Of a DNA stretch of 64,000 bases, positions 9,075 through 17,577 are shown one piece after another. Both the position numbers and the translations under genes were made by a program. The DNA is from Comamonas testosteroni TK102 (GTDB taxonomy: Bacteria; Pseudomonadota; Gammaproteobacteria; Burkholderiales; Burkholderiaceae_C): positions 3,410,001 to 3,474,000 of the forward strand of contig NZ_CP006704.1 of the NCBI RefSeq assembly GCF_000739375.1, in the 5' to 3' direction. The notes beneath the pieces were generated by a model that worked only from the letters and a program-made list of their open reading frames with translations, made no database searches and had not been told where the DNA came from. How positions within the stretch are numbered: position 1 is the first letter of the stretch; every line of letters starts with the position of its first letter.

Positions 9075-9791
9075 TCAATCGGCAAACAGCGACTGTGTGC
9101 CGCCCCAGGCGCCACCTTCGATCTCCAGCATGCGCAGCTTGGTCAACGCCCCCTGACCGCCCGAAAAGCCGCCCGGTGCCCGCCCCGCCGCCAGCACGCG
9201 ATGACAGGGAACAATCGGTGCAAACGGATTGGCGCCCAGCGCCTGGCCCACGGCGCGCGCGGCACCGGCCTCGCCCAGTGCCGCAGCCACCTCGCCATAG
9301 GTGCTGGTCCGGCCCGGCTCCAGGGCGCGCGTGAAAGCATAGACCCGGCTGTGAAATGCAGGCACGGCAAATTCATCAAGCGCGATCTGCTGCAGATCGG
9401 GCAAATCATGGGTCGACTCTTGCGCAAAGGCCTGGCGCAGATCGCCCAGCACGCCGGCAGCCACAGCCTCCGCGCTGGGTTGCGCCCAGCCCTGCTCGCT
9501 CCGCGAGCTCAGGCCTGCCAGCAGACACTGCACCCCGGCCATGGCCTGCAGTGCAAAACCCGGAACCGCGGAGATGGAGGTCACTGCGCCATAGACCGCA
9601 GGCCCGCGCTGCGGCTGCAGCGCATGGCGTTTGGTCAGGCCCAGCAACATGCGCTCCCGGGTCTCGCCCCAGCTGGCCTCGGGCAGTTGCACGGCGCAGA
9701 CGGCAGCGGCATTCCAGGCCAGTCCGCAGGTACCGATGCGCGTGACAAACAAGGCATGACCGGGAAAAGGCAGCGAAGCAGCGTGATTCAT
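9075..9791 (-). CDS. ogt: Methylated-DNA--protein-cysteine S-methyltransferase
   Basis: A 238-residue alkyl-transfer DNA repair protein. The acceptor motif VPCHRVLAAG contains the Cys that takes the methyl from O6-methylguanine in a suicide reaction; ALGANPFAPI before it and GGFSGGQGALTKLRMLEIEG after it fit Ogt/Ada-C. Residues 1-125 are a ribonuclease-H-like domain typical of this family. It lacks an Ada AraC-like part. Start taken at the ATG at 9791; a GTG two codons upstream is possible. It is divergent from a small gene with a LexA box, and the 116-base gap is shared. Confidence 0.92.
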   Translation of the reverse strand: MNHAASLPFPGHALFVTRIGTCGLAWNAAAVCAVQLPEASWGETRERMLLGLTKRHALQPQRGPAVYGAVTSISAVPGFALQAMAGVQCLLAGLSSRSEQGWAQPSAEAVAAGVLGDLRQAFAQESTHDLPDLQQIALDEFAVPAFHSRVYAFTRALEPGRTSTYGEVAAALGEAGAARAVGQALGANPFAPIVPCHRVLAAGRAPGGFSGGQGALTKLRMLEIEGGAWGGTQSLFAD

Positions 9792-9867
9792 GCACACAGT
9801 CTACAGAGCGCAGTCTTTGGGGAGGCGTAAAAATTTTCCAGGAGCTGGATACAAAAACAGTTAATTA

Positions 9868-9883
9868 CTGTATATTTAAACAG
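9868..9883. promoter_or_regulatory. LexA (SOS) box
   Basis: CTGTATATTTAAACAG matches the proteobacterial LexA operator CTGT-N8-ACAG, with an AT-rich centre close to the E. coli consensus. It ends 24 bases before the ATG at 9908, so it would overlap the promoter of that gene. A second interleaved inverted repeat, ACAG-N7-CTGT at 9857-9871, adjoins it. It could also affect ogt, whose start is 77 bases away on the other strand. Confidence 0.7.
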
Positions 9884-9907
9884 TCAAAACACTGTGGATA
9901 TACGGAC

Positions 9908-10213
9908 ATGCAAGAAGCCCATTTCACCGTCTCTCTGTGCGACTACCCCGAACTGCCCGAGGACAAACGTCATCAAGCCGAGGCGCGCTATGCCCGCGTG
10001 CTGGCCCGCCAGCTCGGCGGGGAAGAACAGGTCGGCCAGGCCCTGTCTCTGGTGCAAGGCCTGGAAGACACCCCGCCCGAGGAAATCACCGATGACGCCA
10101 AACTCACCTTCCAGCGCTGGATGAAAGCCGCCCGCGCCGCTGCCGAAGCCGGCCTGCAAGGCATTGGCGGCACCGAAAGCTGTTTTTTCGATGTACGACG
10201 GGTAGCCTACTGA
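9908..10213 (+). CDS. Small uncharacterised protein, probably SOS-regulated
   Basis: A 101-residue soluble protein, acidic in its first two thirds, with no signal peptide or membrane segment. I do not recognise the family. It opens with MQEAHFTVSLCDYPELPEDK and has a helix-rich middle (RYARVLARQLGGEEQVGQAL), then TFQRWMKAARAAAEAGLQGI, and ends GGTESCFFDVRRVAY. Codon use is like the neighbours, so it is probably a real gene. A LexA box sits 24 bases upstream. Its last 7 bases overlap the end of the convergent acyl-CoA ligase gene. A role in the DNA-damage response is inferred from the operator and from ogt next door. Confidence 0.72.
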   Translation: MQEAHFTVSLCDYPELPEDKRHQAEARYARVLARQLGGEEQVGQALSLVQGLEDTPPEEITDDAKLTFQRWMKAARAAAEAGLQGIGGTESCFFDVRRVAY

Positions 10214-11769
10214 GGCTTGAGCCGCTCGCGCATGGCACGGCGGTTGAGCTTGCCCACCGCCGTCTTTGCAATCTCCTGCACAAAAATCACCTGCTGTGGT
10301 TTTTTGTACGAAGCCAGCTGCGTCGCCACATGGGCTACCAGCTCCTGCTCGCTTGACTGCGCCCCGTCCCTGAGGACAACCGCCGCAGTCACGACTTCGA
10401 CCCATTTGTCGTGCGGCAGCCCTAGCACCACGCATTCGCGTACCGCGGGATGGGTGAGCAAGGCATTCTCGACCTCCAGCGGATAGACGTTGTAGCCGCC
10501 CGTAATGATCATGTCGGACTTGCGATCCTTGAGATGCAGAAAACCTTGGGCATCGAGCAGCCCCATGTCTCGCGTGCGCACCCAGCCGTCCGGGGTAAAA
10601 GTGTCCTCATTGAGTTGCGGGGCGTTGTAGTAGCCGCGCACCGCCGACGGTGCCCTGACGGTGATCTCACCCGGCTCGCCCGGCGCCACATCCCGCCCCT
10701 GTTCGTCCAACAGTCGCAGCTCGACATCCAGACAGGGCTGGCCGCAGGCCGACCCCATGAGCTGAGGCGTGTGGTCTTCGGGCCTCAGAACCGCCAGGCA
10801 CAAAGGCACCTCGGTCTGCCCGTAGTACTGCCAGAAGCGGTGGGTTCCCCAATGCTCCATGGCCTTTTGCAGCACGCTGCGCGGCATGGGTGAGGCGCCA
10901 TAGATCACATACTTGAGCGCCGAGACATTGACTCTGGTGAAATCCGGATGCTCCAGCAGCATCTGCAGCATGGTCGGCACCAGATTGATGGCGGTGATGC
11001 GCTGCGCCTGCAGTACCGCCAGAAACCGGCCCGGCTCAAAGCTCGAGACAATGACGGTACGCCCTCCGCGAAGCCAGAACGGCAGCACGAACACACCACT
11101 GGCGTGAATCAGGGAGGCGGCATGCAGCATGGCGTCATCCGCCGTGGCCGGCAGCAGATTGAGCAGCACATTGCGGCAGATGCTGGCAAAAGATGCCTGG
11201 GAATGCTGGGCAGCCTTCAAGGTACCGGTGGTTCCGGACGTGAACAGCGTCAGCACGATATCGTCGGGCTGCACCTCGATGTCCGGCCCTTGCACGGGAT
11301 GACGGCTAGCCAGCGCACCAAGATCCACGGAACCTGGCATGGCCGCACCAAGCCCCAGGCAGCAAAGCGCGGGCAGCTCGGCCTTGATTTGTGCAGCACG
11401 CTGCTCCAGGCCTGCCCCAAAGATCAGGTGGATGCAGCCTGTCTCCTGGAGCATCTTCACATGCTCAGCCACAGACAAGCGCGCATTCAGAGGCACACGA
11501 TTGAGTCCGGCCTTGACGCAAGCGAAGTCCAGCGGCACGCTGAGCAAGCCATTGTTCAGCAGCAATGCCACGCGATCGTTTTGCTCGATCCCCTGTGAGT
11601 ACAGGGCATGGGCAAGCTGGCTGCTCAGCGCGTCGACCTGGGAGAAACTGAGGCTTTCCTCTCCAAACACCACGGCTACGCGATCCGCATGCTGGCGTGC
11701 TCCGCGCCGTATTAGCTCCAGATAAGTGGGCTGTCTTGCATGCATGCCGCCGCACTGATGGCTCGTCAT
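10207..11769 (-). CDS. AMP-forming acyl-CoA synthetase (fatty-acid/aryl-CoA ligase family)
   Basis: A 520-residue ANL-superfamily enzyme. It has the P-loop LTLFTSGTTGTLKAAQHSQ (A3), YGQTEVPLCLAVL (A5), GWVRTRDMGLLDAQGF (A7), the hinge KDRKSDMIITGGYNVYPLEVE (A8), and the catalytic Lys near the C-terminus in KTAVGKLNRRAM (A10). It activates a carboxylic acid with ATP and joins it to CoA in the cytosol. The start at 11769 follows a perfect AGGAGGAG site. It is downstream of a crotonase gene, and a PaaX-like regulator is divergent, suggesting catabolism of an aromatic or branched acid. Confidence 0.9.
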   Translation of the reverse strand: MTSHQCGGMHARQPTYLELIRRGARQHADRVAVVFGEESLSFSQVDALSSQLAHALYSQGIEQNDRVALLLNNGLLSVPLDFACVKAGLNRVPLNARLSVAEHVKMLQETGCIHLIFGAGLEQRAAQIKAELPALCCLGLGAAMPGSVDLGALASRHPVQGPDIEVQPDDIVLTLFTSGTTGTLKAAQHSQASFASICRNVLLNLLPATADDAMLHAASLIHASGVFVLPFWLRGGRTVIVSSFEPGRFLAVLQAQRITAINLVPTMLQMLLEHPDFTRVNVSALKYVIYGASPMPRSVLQKAMEHWGTHRFWQYYGQTEVPLCLAVLRPEDHTPQLMGSACGQPCLDVELRLLDEQGRDVAPGEPGEITVRAPSAVRGYYNAPQLNEDTFTPDGWVRTRDMGLLDAQGFLHLKDRKSDMIITGGYNVYPLEVENALLTHPAVRECVVLGLPHDKWVEVVTAAVVLRDGAQSSEQELVAHVATQLASYKKPQQVIFVQEIAKTAVGKLNRRAMRERLKPQ

Positions 11770-11809
11770 CGTGATCTCCTCCTGTTTCAGCCTCAAGCCT
11801 TGTCAACGA

Positions 11810-12586
11810 TCAGCGCGAAAACTGCCCATGACGCCCCTCGCCTCGGGTGAAGTGCGCTGCGCCGCCAGCGCCCTCCGCAGCCACCATCGGCACCCCTTTG
11901 CGACCCTCGCTGCGCAAGGCATCCGCAAGACTCATGTCCCACTGCGCGTAGGCAGAATCGCGATCGGTGCGCATGCACTGCTGGGGAAATGCGGCCAGTT
12001 GCTGCGCCAGCGCCCTTGCCGCTTGCAAAGCCTGCCCGGCAGGCACAAGCCGGTTCGCAAGGCCCATGGAAAGAGCCTCCTCGGCCTTGACGGGCCGTCC
12101 GGTCAAGATCATGTCCAGCGCCCTACCCATTCCCACCACCCGAGGCAGGCGCACCGTCCCCCCATCAATCAACGGCACTCCCCACCGGCGGCAGAAGACG
12201 CCGAACACGCAAGACTCGTCAACCACGCGAAGATCGGCCAGCAACGCCAGCTCCAGCCCTCCTGCTACCGCGTAGCCACTGATGGCCGCAATCACCGGCT
12301 TGCTCAATTCAAGCCGTGTCGGACCCATGGGACCACCTCCGCCGCCTTCGGAATCCAGTTCGTTGCGCAACCCGGGGTCAGCCACTGCCGCCAGATCAGC
12401 GCCAGCACAGAAATGCCCTGCGCTGCCGGTCAGCACCGCAACATGCAGTGCTTCATCGCGCTCAAACCGCAAAAAGGCATCGCGCAGCTCCTGGGCCATG
12501 GGCCGGTGAACAGCGTTTCGCTTGTCAGGCCGATTCATGGTGATGGTGCAGACTGGGCCATTGATTTCGAATTGCACAAACCGCAT
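11810..12586 (-). CDS. Enoyl-CoA hydratase/isomerase (crotonase family)
   Basis: A 258-residue crotonase. Oxyanion-hole segments are GSAGHFCAGADLAAV (residues about 57-71) and SGYAVAGGLELALLADL. The second catalytic Glu region reads GVFCRRWGVPLIDGGTVRLP, where family members vary between hydratases, isomerases and hydrolases, so the exact reaction is open. Start at 12586 follows GGAGACAACGC; upstream residues (to 12616) are not homologous. It is first of a two-gene unit with the acyl-CoA ligase, whose start lies 40 bases after its stop. Confidence 0.87.
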   Translation of the reverse strand: MRFVQFEINGPVCTITMNRPDKRNAVHRPMAQELRDAFLRFERDEALHVAVLTGSAGHFCAGADLAAVADPGLRNELDSEGGGGGPMGPTRLELSKPVIAAISGYAVAGGLELALLADLRVVDESCVFGVFCRRWGVPLIDGGTVRLPRVVGMGRALDMILTGRPVKAEEALSMGLANRLVPAGQALQAARALAQQLAAFPQQCMRTDRDSAYAQWDMSLADALRSEGRKGVPMVAAEGAGGAAHFTRGEGRHGQFSR

Positions 12587-12645
12587 GCGTTGTCTCCTTT
12601 TTTGCTTGACGCCCATGCTAGTAAAGCTCTCAATATTTCTCCATC

Positions 12646-13512
12646 ATGGACAAATCATGTAATGTTCTGCCAAGACGCCCTTGCGCTACAGACTTGATAC
12701 TGGACCTGCTGGTGGCACGTGCGATTCCGCTCTCCGCCCGTGCCATCACCCAGGCAGCAGCCTTGTTCGGCATTGGGGAAAATGCGGTCCGCGTCTGCCT
12801 GAGTCGCCTGATATCGGCCGGTAAAGTGGACAGGCCCGGGCGTGGTCTGTATCTGGCGCGGCTCCAGCCCTCTCATCTCGCCCATATCGTGGACAACTGG
12901 CACCGGCGTGAGCAGTTGCGTCGGCCCTGGCACGGGCAATGGCTTGCGTTACAGGACGCATCCGCCTCCAAAGCGGACAAATCTCTATGGCGCCGTCATC
13001 AACGCGCGCTGGGCTTGCGCGGCTTTGCATCGCTTGGTCCTCAGCTGCATATACGCCCCGACAATCTGCGCATTACGTTCACCGAGTTCCAGGTCGAGCT
13101 GGAATCACTGGGCATCGCGTCAGGCAGTTGTCTGATGCAGATTCACCAGATTGACAAGCTGCACGAGGCCCAGGCACGCAAGCTCTGGAACACGCAGGCA
13201 CTGGAGGCCGCCCACAAGCACTGGATCTGCGTGATTCTCAGCAGCCACCAAAGACTGGACGACATGCCGCTGCCAAGCGCAGTGCGTGAATCGCTGCTGC
13301 TAGGTCGCTCGGCCATAGCCCATCTGCTGCGGGACCCCTTGCTGCCGGAAGAGCTCATGCCATCACACTCCAGATTGAGCCTGGAACAAGAGCTGCGAAG
13401 CTATCAGCAACATGCCATTGAGCTCTGGTCCGCATGGCTCGATCAGAAAGGGGCACAGACCCTGTCCAGGGCCGACATTCACAATGCCATCCCTCAATCC
13501 AGCCAGAATTGA
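12646..13512 (+). CDS. PaaX-like transcriptional regulator
   Basis: A 288-residue protein. The N-terminal 70 residues form a winged helix (ATDLILDLLVARAIPLSARAI, then GENAVRVCLSRLISAGKVDR and the wing GRGLYLARL), matching the PaaX family start, which represses aromatic acyl-CoA pathways and is released by an aryl-CoA. The C-terminal part resembles the PaaX effector domain. It is divergent from the crotonase/acyl-CoA ligase pair with 59 bases between starts, so control of that pair by its CoA-ester product is the natural inference. Confidence 0.75.
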   Translation: MDKSCNVLPRRPCATDLILDLLVARAIPLSARAITQAAALFGIGENAVRVCLSRLISAGKVDRPGRGLYLARLQPSHLAHIVDNWHRREQLRRPWHGQWLALQDASASKADKSLWRRHQRALGLRGFASLGPQLHIRPDNLRITFTEFQVELESLGIASGSCLMQIHQIDKLHEAQARKLWNTQALEAAHKHWICVILSSHQRLDDMPLPSAVRESLLLGRSAIAHLLRDPLLPEELMPSHSRLSLEQELRSYQQHAIELWSAWLDQKGAQTLSRADIHNAIPQSSQN

Positions 13513-13617
13513 TGCCAAGCCGCACAAAGACGCCCCTAACTGCATACACTGGCGCCCTTTTCATCACCAATTCGCAATGCCCTGGCTCCGGTTGCAGGGC
13601 TAGTTCTGCGCTCCCCC

Positions 13618-14574
13618 ATGCAAGCCCTGCTCGATGCCATTGCCCAGATGCCCTTCCCCACCGATGCCCAGCGCATCTTTCATGGCCGTGGCGGCCGCTA
13701 TCCGGGCTGCGAACAGATCTCGCTGGACGCTTTTGCGCCCGTCATCGTGCTGACCAGCTTTGCGCCCTTGGAAGAAGCACAGCTAAGCCGGATCGGTCAG
13801 GCGCTGGAGCAGCGCTGGCAGCAGATCGCCCCGGCAGGCCAGCCGCTGACCTGGGCCTTCCAGAGCCGCGAAAGCGGCGGCAAGGTCGAAACCCGCATCA
13901 TGGCCGGCGAGCTGCCCGAGCCGCATGTGGTGACCGAGAACGGCGCCCGCTATCTGATCCATATCGCACGCGGGCAGAACCACGGCCTGTTCCTCGACAT
14001 GGCCGCCGGCCGCGAGTGGGTGCGCCGGCAGGTGCTGGCCCATGAGCGGCCCGCGCGCATGAAGGTGCTCAACCTGTTTGCCTATACCTGCGCGTTCTCG
14101 GTCGTGGCCAAGCTGGCCGGCGCGGGCCAGGTGCTGAATATGGACATGAGCAAGGGTGCTCTGGCCACGGGTCAGCACAACCATCAGCTCAACGGCGTCA
14201 AGGCCGGCGCCAGCTTTGCTGCCCACGATATTTTCAGCAGCCGGGGCAAGATCAACCGCAGCGGACCGTACGATCTGATCGTCGTGGACCCGCCCAGCTA
14301 CCAGAAAGGCAGCTTCATCGCCACCAAGGACTATGCGCGCCTGATGCGCCGCCTGCCCGATCTGCTGGTGCCGGGCGGCCAGGTCCTGCTGTGCCTGAAC
14401 GCACCCGAACTCGGCACGGACTTCCTGCGCGGGCAGATGGCGGAAATCGCCCCCGAGTTGGAGTTCGTCGAGCGCCTGGCCAACCCGGCCGTATTTGCCG
14501 ATGTGGACGAGGAGCGCAGCCTCAAGGTCATGGTCTATCGCGCACCGGCGCTGACTGAGGCCCCGCAGCCATGA
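13618..14574 (+). CDS. Class I SAM-dependent methyltransferase (RlmI/RlmK-like domain)
   Basis: A 318-residue enzyme. VLNLFAYTCAFSVVAKLAGAGQVLNMDMS is the SAM-binding region (motif I, with the acidic ribose-binding D), and DLIVVDPPSYQKGSF contains the DPPSY catalytic loop found in RNA and protein amino-methyltransferases. The N-terminal RNA-binding PUA domain of true RlmI is absent, so this belongs to the shorter group of PF10672-like proteins; an rRNA base or protein target is possible. Its stop overlaps the start of the esterase gene by 4 bases (ATGA). Confidence 0.8.
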   Translation: MQALLDAIAQMPFPTDAQRIFHGRGGRYPGCEQISLDAFAPVIVLTSFAPLEEAQLSRIGQALEQRWQQIAPAGQPLTWAFQSRESGGKVETRIMAGELPEPHVVTENGARYLIHIARGQNHGLFLDMAAGREWVRRQVLAHERPARMKVLNLFAYTCAFSVVAKLAGAGQVLNMDMSKGALATGQHNHQLNGVKAGASFAAHDIFSSRGKINRSGPYDLIVVDPPSYQKGSFIATKDYARLMRRLPDLLVPGGQVLLCLNAPELGTDFLRGQMAEIAPELEFVERLANPAVFADVDEERSLKVMVYRAPALTEAPQP

Positions 14575-15572
14575 ACGACGGTACAGACAACCGCCAAGAC
14601 CTGCCTCCGCAGCCCATAGATCCGGCACTGGGACGCATCTTGCAGCGCTTTGCCCAGCTCGATACAGACATGCCGACCCCGCAGCTCGACTATGTGGAAC
14701 GCCGGCGCCTGCTCAGCGAACTGCAGGCCGGATTGATTCGCTCGGCACTGCCCGGCATCTCCAGGGCCGAGCATTTCCTGGCCGCCGAGGGCCGCGAGAT
14801 CTGCATGCGCAGCTATCACCGGCAAGGCTGTGGCAGCGGTCGGACGCTGGTCTGGCTGCATGGCGGTGGCTGGATGGTCGGCGATCTCAACACCCATGAC
14901 GACCTGTGCGAGCATCTGGCCCAGTTCACCGGCCATGTGGTGCTGTCCGTGCATTACCGCCGCACGCCGGAGAACCGCTTTCCCGCGCCGCTGGACGATG
15001 TGATGACCGTGCTGCAGTGGCTGAGCGACATGCGCGGGCTGCTGCCTTTTGCGGCCGACCAGGTCCTGCTCGGTGGCGATAGCGCTGGCGCCCATCTGGC
15101 ACTGGCAGCGGCGGTGCGCCAGATTCAGCACCCCACCGATGCGGCCCGCATTGCTGGCCTGCTGCTGCTCTACCCGCCGCTGCAGCCCGATCAGGACAAT
15201 GACAGCATGCGCCGCTTTGCCACAGGCTTCGGGCTCACGCCCGCCGCCATGCAGCGCTACTGGCAGGAACTGGGCCGGCCCGAGGGCCAGGCCGCACAAT
15301 GGCTGACGCCGGGCTGCAGCAGCGCAGCCATCGTCCATTTGCCGCCCACGCTTTTGATGACGGCCAGCCACGATATTCTGCGCGACGAGGCCGAAGCCTT
15401 TGTCCATCAGGCCAAGGCACTGGGCGCACCGCTGCAGCTTTTGCGCGCCCCGGCCATGGTCCACGGCTTTGCACGCATGCTGGCTGCCAGCCCGGCGGCA
15501 CGCCAGCAGGTGGAGCTCGCCTGCTCGGCCTGGGCGGAACTAATGGGCCGTCAACGCCCTCTGAGCAAATAA
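14571..15572 (+). CDS. Alpha/beta hydrolase, hormone-sensitive-lipase family esterase
   Basis: A 333-residue esterase. The oxyanion-hole motif is HGGGWMVGDL, the nucleophile elbow GGDSAGAHLAL, an acidic residue lies in TASHDILRDEAE, and the His is in APAMVHGFARML. These are the HSL (family IV) hallmarks. Cytosolic; expected to hydrolyse short-chain esters. Translation is coupled to the methyltransferase by an ATGA overlap, though a functional link is not obvious. Confidence 0.88.
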   Translation: MNDGTDNRQDLPPQPIDPALGRILQRFAQLDTDMPTPQLDYVERRRLLSELQAGLIRSALPGISRAEHFLAAEGREICMRSYHRQGCGSGRTLVWLHGGGWMVGDLNTHDDLCEHLAQFTGHVVLSVHYRRTPENRFPAPLDDVMTVLQWLSDMRGLLPFAADQVLLGGDSAGAHLALAAAVRQIQHPTDAARIAGLLLLYPPLQPDQDNDSMRRFATGFGLTPAAMQRYWQELGRPEGQAAQWLTPGCSSAAIVHLPPTLLMTASHDILRDEAEAFVHQAKALGAPLQLLRAPAMVHGFARMLAASPAARQQVELACSAWAELMGRQRPLSK

Positions 15573-15716
15573 GCTTTGCTTTCCAGACGGGTAGCGGCAT
15601 GGCCCTGCAGTTGTACGCTGCAAGGCGCCGGGCGCCGCACCGCCCTCTTTAAAACACAACAGTTGCGGCGCTGATGCATCAGGCATCCGGCGCCTGCCGC
15701 CACAGCTTTCATCGCC

Positions 15717-16190
15717 ATGAGTCCAACTTCCGCCACCCCACAACAACTGATGCGCCTGGCCGTGAACCTGGCCCATGCCAACCGCCTTCAGGGCGGCCGC
15801 CCGTTCGGCGCCGTGCTCGCCCAGGGAAATGAAGTCGTTGCCACCGGCGTCAACGAGATCATTGCCAGCCACGACCCCAGCACCCATGCCGAAATGCAGG
15901 CAATACGCGCGGGCACGCAGCAGCGCGCCAACCCCAGCCTGGCGGGCCTGTCCATCTATGCCAGCGGCCACCCGTGCCCCATGTGCCTGGCGGCCCTGGT
16001 CATGAATGGCGCCGAACAGGTATTCTTCGCCTTCGACAACCAAGATGCCGCGCCCTATGGCCTGTCCAGCGAGGGTACCTACCAGCGCCTGCGCCTGTCG
16101 CTGACGCCACCGCCGCTGCCCATCACCCGCATCGACACCGGCATCCGCGCGGCGCAGCTCTACGGAGATGAGGCCTGGCCAACTGCCTGA
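15717..16190 (+). CDS. Nucleoside/nucleobase deaminase (CDA superfamily, guanine-deaminase-like)
   Basis: A 157-residue zinc deaminase: the His-Ala-Glu signature THAEMQAIR and the Cys pair in HPCPMCLAALV bind zinc and activate water. The length and the FAFDNQDAAPYGLSSEGTYQRL segment suit the GuaD-like branch (guanine to xanthine), although tRNA adenosine deaminases share the core. tRNA binding residues are not obvious. Stands alone, followed by a CynX-type transporter. Confidence 0.82.
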   Translation: MSPTSATPQQLMRLAVNLAHANRLQGGRPFGAVLAQGNEVVATGVNEIIASHDPSTHAEMQAIRAGTQQRANPSLAGLSIYASGHPCPMCLAALVMNGAEQVFFAFDNQDAAPYGLSSEGTYQRLRLSLTPPPLPITRIDTGIRAAQLYGDEAWPTA

Positions 16191-16281
16191 CCCTCCTCGC
16201 CGCCAAAAAACCACAACAACAAACCGGGCTGCCTAAGGCGACCGCACCGATGCACTGCACCGTCGGCAGCCTCAGCGCTTT

Positions 16282-17520
16282 ATGACATCGACATCTTCCC
16301 GAACGCATCGCGTGCCGCCGCTGCTCTGGCTGCTGGTGGTGATACTGGTCACCATCAATCTGCGTCCATTTCTGACGGCACCCGGCCCCTTGGCACCGAC
16401 CATACAGCAGGCCACGGGCATGGATTTGCGCAGCTTCTCCTGGCTCACGCTGCTGCCCATGGCGCTGATGGGCATTGGTGGCTGGCTTGCTCCCACGGCT
16501 TTGCAACGCTGGGGCGCGCGCGCCAGCATTTGCGCCTCGCTGCTGCTGATTGCCCTGGGCTGCGCACTGCGCCTGACGCCTGCGGGTGCCGCCACCGGTA
16601 CGCTGCTGATCGCCACGGCCGGCCTGTGCGGCGCGGGCGTGGCGCTGGCACAAAGCATTCTGCCGGGACTCATCAAGCGCCAGTCTCCCCACAACGTGGC
16701 GCCCATGATGGGCCTGTATTCGGCGGCGCTCATGGGAGGCGGCGCACTCAGTGCCCAGCTCTCGCCCCTGGCCATGCAGCTGGGCCTGAGCTGGCAGGCT
16801 TCGCTGGCCATCTGGGCCATTCCCGTGCTGCCGGCATTGCCGCTGGCCTGGTATGCGCTGACCCTGATGCGCGAGTCCGCTACCCCTGTGCCCTCCGCGC
16901 CCCTGGTACAAGCCAGCAGGGACAGCGACACCGGCTGGCTGCTGCGCCGTGGCCGCACCTGGCTGCTGCTGATCAGCTTTGGCCTGATGAACGGCGGTTA
17001 TGGCTCCACGGTTGCCTGGCTCGCTCCGTTCTATCAAACCCATGGCTGGACGGCCACGCAAAGCGGCTCGCTGCTGGCCATTTTGTCGATTGCACAAGCC
17101 GCATCGGCGCTGGCCATGCCTGCTCTCGCGCGCCGCAGCCTGGACCGTCGCTGCTGGCTCATGCTGGCCTTGCTGCTGCAGATCATCGGCTTTGCCGGCC
17201 TCGGGCTCTGGCCCGATGCCATGCCCACGCTCAATGCCATCGTGCTGGGGCTGGGTCTGGGCGGCTGCTTTTCGCTCTTCATGCTGGTGGCGCTGGACCA
17301 TCTGCCCTCGCCCACACAAGCCGGCGCCCTCAACTCGCTGATGCAGGGCGGCGGCTTCATCCTTGCAGCGCTGGCCCCTCTGGTCATGGCGCAGTTGCAC
17401 CAGATCAGCGGCAACTGGATGACGGGCTGGCTCTATCAGGCTGGTGTGGCAGCGCTGGTCTGCCTGCTGGTGACACGCTTCAATCCCAAGGGCTACCTGC
17501 AAGCCATGCAGCGGCCTTGA
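16282..17520 (+). CDS. MFS transporter, CynX/NimT family
   Basis: A 412-residue, about 12-helix transporter. The N-terminal VILVTINLRPFLTAPGPLAPTI matches the TM1 signature of CynX (cyanate transporter) and 2-nitroimidazole transporter NimT. Motif A is degenerate, as usual in this family. Substrate is unknown; the deaminase upstream raises a nucleobase or small nitrogen compound as a possibility only. It ends at a bidirectional terminator. Confidence 0.82.
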   Translation: MTSTSSRTHRVPPLLWLLVVILVTINLRPFLTAPGPLAPTIQQATGMDLRSFSWLTLLPMALMGIGGWLAPTALQRWGARASICASLLLIALGCALRLTPAGAATGTLLIATAGLCGAGVALAQSILPGLIKRQSPHNVAPMMGLYSAALMGGGALSAQLSPLAMQLGLSWQASLAIWAIPVLPALPLAWYALTLMRESATPVPSAPLVQASRDSDTGWLLRRGRTWLLLISFGLMNGGYGSTVAWLAPFYQTHGWTATQSGSLLAILSIAQAASALAMPALARRSLDRRCWLMLALLLQIIGFAGLGLWPDAMPTLNAIVLGLGLGGCFSLFMLVALDHLPSPTQAGALNSLMQGGGFILAALAPLVMAQLHQISGNWMTGWLYQAGVAALVCLLVTRFNPKGYLQAMQRP

Positions 17521-17540
17521 GCACGACATTGCCCCTGCAC

Positions 17541-17574
17541 AAAAAGGGCCTGGAAACTTCCAGGCCCTTTTTCC
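17541..17574. terminator. Bidirectional intrinsic terminator
   Basis: Stem AAAAAGGGCCTGGAA / TTCCAGGCCCTTTTT between the stops of the convergent CynX-type gene and the HD-Pnk gene. Confidence 0.88.
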
Positions 17575-17577
17575 TTT

